Notes under the pieces: model-generated | What the model was told of the DNA's origin: nothing | Databases searched by the model: none | Seen by the model: the letters and a program-made list of their open reading frames with translations, nothing else | Assembly (NCBI RefSeq): GCF_018861735.1 | Contig: NZ_JAHLEB010000014.1 | Span: 36,399 to 100,398 of the forward strand | DNA length: 64,000 nucleotides | Source of the DNA: Clostridium lacusfryxellense | GTDB taxonomy: Bacteria; Bacillota; Clostridia; Clostridiales; Clostridiaceae | Direction of reading: 5' to 3' | Program-made: the position numbers and the translations under genes | Shown: piece by piece, positions 42,952 to 50,670 of the stretch | How positions within the stretch are numbered: position 1 is the first letter of the stretch | How the letters are laid out: each line of letters starts with the position of its first letter

Positions 42952-44295
42952 ATGAAATGGATACGCAAAGATGTATTTAATTTAGCAATACCAATAATGA
43001 CTGAGCAATTATTTGTTATATCTTTAGGTATGATAAATACTATGATGGCTGGTCATATAGGAAAAGAAGCAGTTTCTGCTATTGGGATGGTAGATTCAGT
43101 AAACAATATATTTATAGCATTTTTTTCTGCGCTTGCAATTGGAGGTATGGTTGTTGTAGCCCAATTTGTTGGACAAGGAAATATAAAAAAAGCTAATGCT
43201 ACTATGCAACAAGCACTATTTTCAGGGCTCATAATAACTGTCATAATAACTATATTAATGTTTTTATTCCAAGGTCCTTTAATTGGGATGTTATTTGGCA
43301 ATGCAGAACAACTTGTAATAAGTAATGCACATACATATTTAGGTATAACTTTACTTACTTATCCACTAATTACTATTGACCTAATTGCTAATGGGCTTTT
43401 GCGAGGAGCCGGTGATACCAAAACTCCTATGAAAATAAGTATATTTATGAATGTTATAAATGTGTGCTTAACATATACTTTTATAAATATAATGCATTTG
43501 GGAATAATGGGAGCAGCACTTGGAATTGCCGTTGCCCGTATTAGTGGAGGCATTATTATCTTAACTGTTCTTATAAGAGGTTCAAAAATTTTGAAACTTA
43601 CAAAGATTAAGAAATTTAAATTTGATAAATCATTATTAAAACTTATTTTTGGCATTGGTGTTCCTGCAAGTGTAGAGTCACTGCTTTTCACTGGCGGAAA
43701 ATTAATCACACAAATTTATATAGTTGATATGGGAACTATCGCAATTGCATCTAACGCCATTGCTGGCTCAGTTGCAACCATGCTTAATGTACCAGGTAAT
43801 TCACTATGTATTGCAGCAACTGCTCTTGTTGGGAGGCATATGGGAAGAGGCGAAAGTAGAGAAGCCGAAAGTGCACTATCTTATATTACAAAACTTTCAA
43901 CTATTGCTTTAATTGCTATAGCCTTAATCTTTATACCTTTTTCACAATGGATAACATCTCTATTTACTACTAATCAGGAAATAATCCACTTAGCTTCCAT
44001 AGTACTTATAGTTAATTCTGCATGTATTCCCTTATGGTCAATATCCTTTGTTCTACCAGCAGGGCTAAAAGGTGCAGGCGATGTTAAATATACACTTATA
44101 ACATCAATTATAGGAATGTGGCTTTTTAGAATTACATTAGGTTATCTTCTAGGGATTGTTTTAAATTTCGGTCTAATAGGTGTATGGATGGGCATGATTG
44201 TTGACTGGGTTGTTCGTGGTTCACTTTACCTTATACGTTTCAAAAAAGGTAAATGGAAGCAGAAAACAGTAATTAAAATGACAACTAGCTCTTAA
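42952..44295 (+). CDS. MATE-family multidrug/cation efflux transporter
   Basis: A 447-residue protein with 12 hydrophobic helices in two similar halves: AIPIMTEQLFVISLGMINTMMAG at the N-terminus and GVPASVESLLFTGGKLITQIYI at the start of the second half. GLLRGAGDTKTPMKIS and PAGLKGAGDVKYTLITS are the paired MATE loop motifs. It probably exports drugs or metabolites against Na+ or H+. Complete and normal in length. The ATG at 42952 follows GAGGCGA. Confidence 0.92.
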   Translation: MKWIRKDVFNLAIPIMTEQLFVISLGMINTMMAGHIGKEAVSAIGMVDSVNNIFIAFFSALAIGGMVVVAQFVGQGNIKKANATMQQALFSGLIITVIITILMFLFQGPLIGMLFGNAEQLVISNAHTYLGITLLTYPLITIDLIANGLLRGAGDTKTPMKISIFMNVINVCLTYTFINIMHLGIMGAALGIAVARISGGIIILTVLIRGSKILKLTKIKKFKFDKSLLKLIFGIGVPASVESLLFTGGKLITQIYIVDMGTIAIASNAIAGSVATMLNVPGNSLCIAATALVGRHMGRGESREAESALSYITKLSTIALIAIALIFIPFSQWITSLFTTNQEIIHLASIVLIVNSACIPLWSISFVLPAGLKGAGDVKYTLITSIIGMWLFRITLGYLLGIVLNFGLIGVWMGMIVDWVVRGSLYLIRFKKGKWKQKTVIKMTTSS

Positions 44296-44421
44296 CCTAA
44301 TTTTGGAAAAAAATTGCTATATTTAATATAATATTCATCACTAACTCTAATAGACATGTTATAATGATATTGTACGATAGCAGGCATGCTAAAATAAAAA
44401 TCTCTAAAGGATGGGTAAAAT

Positions 44422-44850
44422 ATGAACATAGCTTTTTTCCTTACACCTAAAAATGAAGTTGTTTATGAAAAACCAAATTCTACAATGAGGCAAGCACTAG
44501 AACGAATGGAATACCATAGGTATACGTCTGTACCCTTAGTGGATGAAAGCGGTATTTATGTAGGCACATTAACTGAAGGTGACTTATTATGGAAATTAAA
44601 GAATACTCCAAATTTAAGTTTTAATGATACAAATAAAATTATAATTAAAGATATTCCTAGACATATTTCTAACAAAGCAGTATCAATTAGTGCAGATATT
44701 GAGAGCTTAATATCGCTATCAAAGTATCAAAACTTTGTACCTGTTGTAGATGATAATGGTGTTTTTATAGGCATAATTAAAAGAAGTGACATAATAACTT
44801 ATTGTTATAATTTATTATACGGAAATGATGAATTAAAGACTTCGATTTAA
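44422..44850 (+). CDS. Protein with two CBS domains
   Basis: A 142-residue protein made of a CBS pair (about residues 7-65 and 78-135): VPLVDESGIYVGTLTEGDLL in the first and VPVVDDNGVFIGIIKRSDII in the second. Such stand-alone pairs bind adenine nucleotides; some in Firmicutes bind cyclic-di-AMP. It lies 127 bp after the MATE gene, on the same strand, and ends at a strong terminator. Confidence 0.88.
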   Translation: MNIAFFLTPKNEVVYEKPNSTMRQALERMEYHRYTSVPLVDESGIYVGTLTEGDLLWKLKNTPNLSFNDTNKIIIKDIPRHISNKAVSISADIESLISLSKYQNFVPVVDDNGVFIGIIKRSDIITYCYNLLYGNDELKTSI

Positions 44851-44893
44851 TTTCAGCATAATTAACATTAAAATATAAATATATATTTTAAAA

Positions 44894-44940
44894 TCAAAAC
44901 ACCTATATTAGCTAATTAAGCTAATATAGGTGTTTTTTTT
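44894..44940. terminator. Bidirectional terminator
   Basis: A perfect 19-bp stem (44897-44915 and 44918-44936) is preceded by A4 and followed by eight T, between the convergent CBS gene and nagB. Confidence 0.93.
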
Positions 44941-45664
44941 ATAATTTGCTAGCTGCGTCTTTATCTATAATTATAGTTACATCATTATGTAGTTGTAAAA
45001 TTGAAGCAGGAATGCTTGGATTTATTTTACCTTTAACAGCTCTTTCTATAGCATCAGCCTTATTTAACCCATTAGCAAGTAAAATGATTTTCTTAGAATT
45101 CATTATTGTTTTAATTCCCATACTTATAGCTTTTACTGGCACATCTTCTATTGATTCAAAAAACCTTGAATTAGCTTCTATAGTTTGTTCATCAAGCTCA
45201 ACTAAATGTGTTTGCGCCTCAAAGTTTACATTAGGTTCATTAAAGCCGATATGACCATTTCCACCTATTCCAAGCACTTGCATATCAATACCACCAAGTG
45301 TCTTTATTTTATTTTCGTAGAGATCACAAAAGGCATTTACATCCTTTGCCATACCATCAGGCATATTAATGTTTTCTGTATTTATATTTATATTATCAAA
45401 TAAATTAGTCATCATATATTTATAATAGCTTTGAGAATTTTCACGATCAAGACCATAATACTCATCCAAATTAAATGTTCTAACCTCTTTAAAATCCACT
45501 TCTTTTTTGCCGTACAGATTAATTAATTCCTTATACATGCCAGATGGAGTATCTCCAGTTGCAAGTCCTAACACACTATCAGGTTTTAACATAACCTGAC
45601 TTGCAATCATTAAAGCCGCTTTTTTACTCATTTCATCATAATTTTCTACTACTATTATTCTCAT
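44939..45664 (-). CDS. nagB: Glucosamine-6-phosphate deaminase
   Basis: A 241-residue enzyme converting glucosamine-6-phosphate to fructose-6-phosphate and ammonia. Marks: LGLATGDTPSGMYKELI (about 34-50), FNLDEYYGLDRENSQSYYKYM (catalytic Asp), GIGGNGHIGFNEP (about 133-145) and the C-terminal SILQLHNDVTIIIDKDAA. Complete. Last gene of nagR-nagA-nagB. Confidence 0.96.
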   Translation of the reverse strand: MRIIVVENYDEMSKKAALMIASQVMLKPDSVLGLATGDTPSGMYKELINLYGKKEVDFKEVRTFNLDEYYGLDRENSQSYYKYMMTNLFDNININTENINMPDGMAKDVNAFCDLYENKIKTLGGIDMQVLGIGGNGHIGFNEPNVNFEAQTHLVELDEQTIEANSRFFESIEDVPVKAISMGIKTIMNSKKIILLANGLNKADAIERAVKGKINPSIPASILQLHNDVTIIIDKDAASKL

Positions 45665-45695
45665 AATAACACCACCTCATAATAATACTCAAAAT

Positions 45696-46883
45696 TTACT
45701 CTTGAGCTTCGTACACTATTTTGCCTTCTACTATTGTAAGTTGCACTTCTATATCATCATTGAAAATAGCTATATCAGCGTCACAACCAACCTCTAAACT
45801 TCCTTTTTTATTTTCCATCTTAATTACCTTTGCTGGATTAAGTGAAGCCATCGCAACTACATCATAAATTTCAAGATCACTGTTATTAAGCATGTTGAGT
45901 ACTGCCTTATTTAAAGTTAAAACGCTTCCTGCTAGTGTACCATCTTGAAGTCTTGCGGACCCCTCCTTAACTATTACTTTCTGTCCACCAAGATCATAAT
46001 CTCCGGCTTTCATGCATCCAGCTCTCATAGAGTCTGTTATAAGTACCATTTTATCTTTATGAACTACATTTATAAGTATATTAAAAATTGCAGGATGAAC
46101 ATGTATTAAATCTGCTATCAACTCGCAGGTTATATCACTTGCAAATATTGCACCTACAATACCTGGTTTTCTATGATTTAATGGGGTCATAGCATTGAAT
46201 GTATGAGTTGCATGTGTTATTCCATCATCAATTGCTAGCATTGCCTCTTCATAACTTGCATCTGAATGTCCCATTGACAATGTAATTTCAGAAGTTTGTT
46301 TAACTTTTTTTATAAAACTATGATTATCATCCTTTTCCGGTGCAAGTGTTATTATTTTAATAATATCTAAATAATTTTTTATACTATCATAATTAGGTTT
46401 AATAATATTATCTGCCTTTTGAGCACCTTTATACTTTTCATTTATAAAAGGTCCCTCCATATGTACACCTAATATTTTTGCTCCCATTGTTTCTAAATTC
46501 ATAACGTCTTTTATAACATCTAGCGCTTTATATACAAGCTCCATATCCATAGTCATTGTAGTTGGTAGATAAGCCGTTACTCCATTTTTACATATTGTAT
46601 TACTTATAGTGTCTATGGCTTCTTTTGTTGCATCCATAGTATCATAACCACCTGAGCCATGAATATGAATATCAATAAATCCAGGGGATACATATTTTCC
46701 TTTAGCGTCTATCTCTATTATTTCTTGCTTATATATTTCTTTATATTCTTTTTTATATAAAGTAAAGGTATCTTTATCTATAATATCAACAATTTTAGAA
46801 TTAAAAATTATTACGCTGTCATTAATTATTCTATCACTCCTAATAAGTTTTCCATTAATTATAGCTTTAATATTAATCACCAC
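45696..46883 (-). CDS. nagA: N-acetylglucosamine-6-phosphate deacetylase
   Basis: A 395-residue amidohydrolase removing acetate from GlcNAc-6-phosphate. Marks: PGFIDIHIHGSGGYDTMD (metal-binding HxH), GVHMEGPFINEKYKGAQ, LSMGHSDASYEEA, THTFNAMTPLNHRKPG and LITDSMRAGC (catalytic Asp). The listed GTG start at 46883 lies within AAGGTGG. Alignment with family N-termini (MKAIINGK) places the initiator at an ATT (46868-46866) 8 nt after AGGTGG. It follows nagR by 12 bp and precedes nagB. Confidence 0.93.
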   Translation of the reverse strand: MVINIKAIINGKLIRSDRIINDSVIIFNSKIVDIIDKDTFTLYKKEYKEIYKQEIIEIDAKGKYVSPGFIDIHIHGSGGYDTMDATKEAIDTISNTICKNGVTAYLPTTMTMDMELVYKALDVIKDVMNLETMGAKILGVHMEGPFINEKYKGAQKADNIIKPNYDSIKNYLDIIKIITLAPEKDDNHSFIKKVKQTSEITLSMGHSDASYEEAMLAIDDGITHATHTFNAMTPLNHRKPGIVGAIFASDITCELIADLIHVHPAIFNILINVVHKDKMVLITDSMRAGCMKAGDYDLGGQKVIVKEGSARLQDGTLAGSVLTLNKAVLNMLNNSDLEIYDVVAMASLNPAKVIKMENKKGSLEVGCDADIAIFNDDIEVQLTIVEGKIVYEAQE

Positions 46884-46895
46884 CTTATATATTTA

Positions 46896-47627
46896 TCATT
46901 TCAATGTAATTTGATATTTATACTTATCACTTCTAAATGTTGCCTTAGTGTACTCAATTGGGATTCCATTTTCTAAATAGGTAGTTTGGCTAAATATTAA
47001 TGCCAAAGCAGAATCTTCTTGATTTAAAAGTTTACTTTCATAATCATTAAGTTGAGTTGGCTCAATTGTTTGTTTTGCTTTATCTAGCTTATATCCATAA
47101 TGTTTTCTAAAGATTTCATATAGTGATTTATCCTCAATCATCTCTCTAGTCATCCCATCAAATAAATAGTGCGGAAGCAATGCCGTTTCAATTGCCACTG
47201 GCTGCTCATCACTAAATCTTACCCTTTTAATCTCAATGATTTTAGTTTCATTTTCTGGAATATTTAATTCGATTTTTATTTTCTTCGTCGCTTTTATTAC
47301 TTTAAAAGATAATATCTCACTTCTAGATATAACTCCATTTCGTTCCATTTGCTCACTAAAACTTTTGAGTGGCGATATTTCACGATTAACTTTTGGATAA
47401 GCCACGAAAGTTCCTTTTCCCTGCTCCCTATAAATAAGTCCCTCATTTACTAAAGACATAATAGCCTTATTTACAGTCATTCTGCTAACTCCTTGAATTA
47501 TGCAAAGCTCTCTTTCTGTTGGAATTGATTGCCCTGGCTTTAAAACTTCATTTTCTATCATCTCTTGTAAAATTTCTTTTATTTGATAATGAAGTGGAAT
47601 TGGATTATCCTTTGATACTTTTTTCAA
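46896..47627 (-). CDS. nagR: GntR-family regulator, NagR/YvoA type
   Basis: A 243-residue repressor. The N-terminal winged helix has PIPLHYQIKEILQEMIENEV and GVSRMTVNKAIMSLVNEGLI. The C-terminal UTRA effector domain (about 90-240) includes RVRFSDEQPVAIETALLPHYLF, the pattern of NagR/YvoA/DasR proteins that bind amino-sugar phosphates. The TTG at 47627 lies 7-8 nt after AAGGAGG. It is the first gene of the nag operon and probably controls it through the site at 47701-47714. Confidence 0.92.
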   Translation of the reverse strand: MKKVSKDNPIPLHYQIKEILQEMIENEVLKPGQSIPTERELCIIQGVSRMTVNKAIMSLVNEGLIYREQGKGTFVAYPKVNREISPLKSFSEQMERNGVISRSEILSFKVIKATKKIKIELNIPENETKIIEIKRVRFSDEQPVAIETALLPHYLFDGMTREMIEDKSLYEIFRKHYGYKLDKAKQTIEPTQLNDYESKLLNQEDSALALIFSQTTYLENGIPIEYTKATFRSDKYKYQITLK

Positions 47628-47688
47628 AACTTATCCTCCTTAAACAGCAATAAATTTTTTATATAAATTAATTTAGTTTATATGTTAT

Positions 47689-47716
47689 CATGTTGACATG
47701 TTGTATATACCAATTG
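47689..47716 (-). promoter_or_regulatory. Candidate NagR (dre-type) operator
   Basis: On the minus strand ATTGGTATATACAAC (about 47715-47701) closely resembles the dre/YvoA operator pattern (ATTGGTATAGACAA-like, from memory). A CATGTTGACATG palindrome adjoins it at 47689-47700. It lies about 70 bp upstream of nagR. Confidence 0.65.
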
Positions 47717-47759
47717 TACTACAAGTTTATATCTTTTACAACTTATTTAATTAAAGATA

Positions 47760-47809
47760 TTAAAAAAAAAGAGTTAAGAATAATTTTCCATTCTTCTTAA
47801 CTCTTTTGC
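47760..47809 (-). terminator. Terminator of the metal-efflux operon
   Basis: The inverted repeat AAAAGAGTTAAGAA / TTCTTAACTCTTTT (47767-47807) is followed by nine U on the minus strand, just below the P-type ATPase stop. Confidence 0.92.
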
Positions 47810-47814
47810 TATTT

Positions 47815-50004
47815 TTAGTTATTAACCTTCATTGCTCTCATTGAATTTAAAACTGCTATTAAAGCAACTCCAACATCACCAAAAACTGCTTCCCACATAG
47901 TTGAAATTCCAAAAACTGCAAGTATCAAAATAACTGCTTTTACCCCTAATGCAAAGAAAATATTTTGCAAAACAATTGTTTTTGTCTTTTTAGCAATTTT
48001 TAAAGCTAAAGCAATTTTTGATGGTTCGTCTGTCATTATTACTATATCAGCAGCTTCTATTGCTGCGTCAGATCCTATACCACCCATTGCAATTCCTATA
48101 TCTGCCCTTGCTAGCACTGGTGCATCATTAATGCCATCTCCTACAAATACTATCTTTCCTTTAGCTGATTTTTCCTTTTGAAGTAGTTCTAACTTCTCAA
48201 CCTTCTCATGTGGAAGTAGTTCTGAGTAAACTTCATCTACACCTAAAACTTTCCCTATTTCTGATGCTATATCCTTATTGTCACCAGTAAGCATTACTAT
48301 TTTCTTCACGCCCATAGACTTTAAATCTCTTATTGCGTAAATAGAGTCTTCTTTTATCTCATCTGAAATAATAATACTACCGACATATTTCTTATCTATT
48401 GCTAAATATATTACCGTTCCAGCATGTCCAGCCTTATTGTATGAAATCTTTTCACTATCCATTAATTTAGAATTACCAGCTAGGACAGATTTTCCTTTTA
48501 CCTTAGCGCTAATTCCTTTTCCTGCTATCTCATGCACATCTTCAATATCTTCCCTGCGTACATCTTTAGCATAAGCTTTTAAAATTGATGTAGCAATAGG
48601 ATGACTAGAATAGCTCTCCACATGAGCTGCATACTCGAGTAACTCATCTTGACTTAGATTACCCTCTGCATTCATTTGAGTAACCTTAAATACTCCTTTA
48701 GTTAGTGTTCCTGTCTTATCAAAAACTACCATTTCAACGCTATTTAGTGCCTCCAGGTAGTTTCCACCTTTAACTAAAATACCATTTTTAGATGCACCAC
48801 CTATTCCCCCGAAGAATCCAAGTGGAATAGATATTATTAAAGCACAAGGACAAGATACAACTAAAAATACTAATGCCCTATATATCCACTGGGAGAAAGT
48901 AGCCCCAGGCACTACAAGAGGTGGAATAATTGCAAGAAGAGTTGCGCCTATAACTACAACTGGCGTGTAATACCTTGCAAACTTACTCACAAAATTTTCA
49001 GTTGGTGCTTTTTTACTGCTAGCGTTTTGCACTAAATCTAAAATTTTCGCAAGAGTGGATTCTCCAAATTCTTTTTTTACCTCTATAGTTAACAACCCAT
49101 TTTTATTTATACACCCAGCTAAGATTTCATCCCCAGTTTTAACATCTCTTGGTACTGATTCACCGGTTAAAGCAGATGAATCTATTAATGATTTGCCTTC
49201 TATAACAACCCCATCTAAAGGCACTTTTTCTCCTGGTTTTACTATTATAATGTCTCCAATGTGCACTTCATCTGGATCTACTTTTATAATTTCATCTTTA
49301 ACTTTTTTATTAGCATAATCTGGCCTTATATCCATTAGCGCTGATATAGATTTTCTTGATTTATTAACAGCTATATCTTGGAAAAATTCTCCTACTTGGT
49401 AAAAGAGCATAACCCCAACACCTTCTGAAAATTGTCCAATAGAAAATGCTCCCACTGTAGCAAGTGCCATTAAGAAGTTCTCATCAAACACTTGACCTCT
49501 TAATATATTTTTTACAGCGATTAATAGGATATCTCCTCCAATTAACAAATAACTTATGAAAAATAGTGCAAATTCAATAAAATAATCAAATTTAAATATA
49601 ATTCCTATTAAGAAGATAGCCACACCTAGTGTAAAACGTATAATTTTAACCTTATTATTTCCTTCATCATCTGAATGACCGTGTCCATGATCATGTCCGT
49701 GGCTATGATCATGTCCATGGCTATGATTATGATTATGATCTTTCTCTACATTATTAAATGTTTTAACATCTTTTGGTATAACTTTAGTACCAGGCTCTAT
49801 TCTGTTAACTATTTTCGCTGCCTCTTCTATAATGCCAGGTATTTTTTCTTCACTTTGAAATTGAATTACTAACCCTTTACTTATAAAATTTATATTCGCA
49901 TCTATTACTCCATCTATTTTTTTACATTGAGCTTCAATTTTATTTGCACAATTAGCACAACATAAACCTTCTAAAATGAATTCTTTTTTTATTATAGCGC
50001 TCAT
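47815..50004 (-). CDS. Heavy-metal-exporting P-type ATPase (Cd/Zn/Pb type)
   Basis: A 729-residue P1B ATPase that pumps divalent soft metals out of the cell. An N-terminal HMA-like domain carries CCANCA (about residues 15-20), followed by a histidine-rich linker (about 95-120, repeated HGHDHSHGHDH). The membrane motif is SCPCALIISIP, phosphorylation site DKTGTLTKG, and hinge GDGINDAPVLARADIGIAMG. The CPC motif and the CadC/SmtB-type regulator upstream suggest Zn/Cd/Pb. The ATG at 50004 follows GGGGGAG; the TTG at 50022 has no ribosome binding site. The His linker is encoded by imperfect 18-bp repeats (about 49675-49735). Confidence 0.94.
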   Translation of the reverse strand: MSAIIKKEFILEGLCCANCANKIEAQCKKIDGVIDANINFISKGLVIQFQSEEKIPGIIEEAAKIVNRIEPGTKVIPKDVKTFNNVEKDHNHNHSHGHDHSHGHDHGHGHSDDEGNNKVKIIRFTLGVAIFLIGIIFKFDYFIEFALFFISYLLIGGDILLIAVKNILRGQVFDENFLMALATVGAFSIGQFSEGVGVMLFYQVGEFFQDIAVNKSRKSISALMDIRPDYANKKVKDEIIKVDPDEVHIGDIIIVKPGEKVPLDGVVIEGKSLIDSSALTGESVPRDVKTGDEILAGCINKNGLLTIEVKKEFGESTLAKILDLVQNASSKKAPTENFVSKFARYYTPVVVIGATLLAIIPPLVVPGATFSQWIYRALVFLVVSCPCALIISIPLGFFGGIGGASKNGILVKGGNYLEALNSVEMVVFDKTGTLTKGVFKVTQMNAEGNLSQDELLEYAAHVESYSSHPIATSILKAYAKDVRREDIEDVHEIAGKGISAKVKGKSVLAGNSKLMDSEKISYNKAGHAGTVIYLAIDKKYVGSIIISDEIKEDSIYAIRDLKSMGVKKIVMLTGDNKDIASEIGKVLGVDEVYSELLPHEKVEKLELLQKEKSAKGKIVFVGDGINDAPVLARADIGIAMGGIGSDAAIEAADIVIMTDEPSKIALALKIAKKTKTIVLQNIFFALGVKAVILILAVFGISTMWEAVFGDVGVALIAVLNSMRAMKVNN

Positions 50005-50071
50005 ATTCTCCCCCACTTTCAAAGTTTCTTATCTTCTATATATTATGAATTTTTGTTTATGTAATAGGATA

Positions 50072-50434
50072 TTACCTAAGCTCTTTTATGTGAATAAGTC
50101 CTTGATCAAAAATTTGTTTAACATGTTGATCATCTAAAGAATAATACACTACCTTGCCTTCTCGTCTATGTTTAACAAGTCTAGCATTTTTAAGTACACG
50201 AAGCTGATGTGAAATTGCTGATTGAGTCATATTAAGAAGAGCTGCTATATCACACACACACATCTCTGTTTCAAATAATACACAAAGAATCTTAATTCTT
50301 GTGCTATCTCCAAAAACTTTAAAAAGCTCTGCTAAATCAGATAATGTTTTTGCTGGTGGTATTAGTTTTCTTACTTTTTCTACTACATCTTCATGAATAG
50401 TTTGGCAATTACAAAACTCTATATTTTTCTCCAT
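50072..50434 (-). CDS. ArsR/SmtB-family metal-sensing repressor (CadC-like)
   Basis: A 120-residue winged-helix repressor. The N-terminus has cysteines (FCNCQTIHED). The helix before the recognition helix carries ETEMCVCDIAALL (about residues 54-66), the ELCVCDL-type metal site, then the recognition helix TQSAISHQLRVLKNARLV. This is the CadC/SmtB pattern that releases DNA on binding Cd, Pb or Zn. It lies directly upstream of the P-type ATPase gene (67 bp) and probably controls both. Confidence 0.93.
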   Translation of the reverse strand: MEKNIEFCNCQTIHEDVVEKVRKLIPPAKTLSDLAELFKVFGDSTRIKILCVLFETEMCVCDIAALLNMTQSAISHQLRVLKNARLVKHRREGKVVYYSLDDQHVKQIFDQGLIHIKELR

Positions 50435-50471
50435 CTATTACCCTCCATTTATATACATACTCTTATATGTT

Positions 50472-50493
50472 CATATGAATTGTTGTTCATATG
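50472..50493 (-). promoter_or_regulatory. Candidate ArsR/CadC operator
   Basis: A perfect inverted repeat CATATGAA-N6-TTCATATG lies 38 bp upstream of the repressor start, matching the size and AT-rich style of SmtB/CadC operators. It probably overlaps the promoter of the efflux operon. Confidence 0.8.
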
Positions 50494-50531
50494 TTTATTA
50501 TATGCGGGCAATATATTTTTGTCAATAAAAA

Positions 50532-50612
50532 TATTAGGGACAGTTAACAACTTTTCATCTAGAAATATTGGGTTGAAATATTGGGTAATCCTATTGGGGA
50601 CGGTTAAGAACT
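50532..50612. repeat. Two copies of a GGGGACGGTTAA-type motif
   Basis: TATTAGGGACAGTTAACAACT (50532-50552) and a near-identical string at 50592-50612 (TATTGGGGACGGTTAAGAACT) lie 60 bp apart in the gap between the arsR and yitJ-like genes. They look like remnants of a REP-like element. No transposase is nearby. Confidence 0.5.
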
Positions 50613-50670
50613 AAGTAACAAAATAACCAATCAAAAACTAGAAACTCGTATCATGGATTTATTCATGATT

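Noticed and set aside
49675..49872. Rightward open frame over the P-type ATPase N-terminus (Met/Ile/Ser-rich)
   Set aside because: It is the antisense shadow of the histidine-rich repeat of the ATPase gene.
47815..50004. Copper-specific assignment for the P-type ATPase
   Set aside because: The His-rich linker, CCANCA N-terminus and CadC/SmtB-type regulator fit Zn/Cd/Pb better; there is no CopZ or CsoR nearby.
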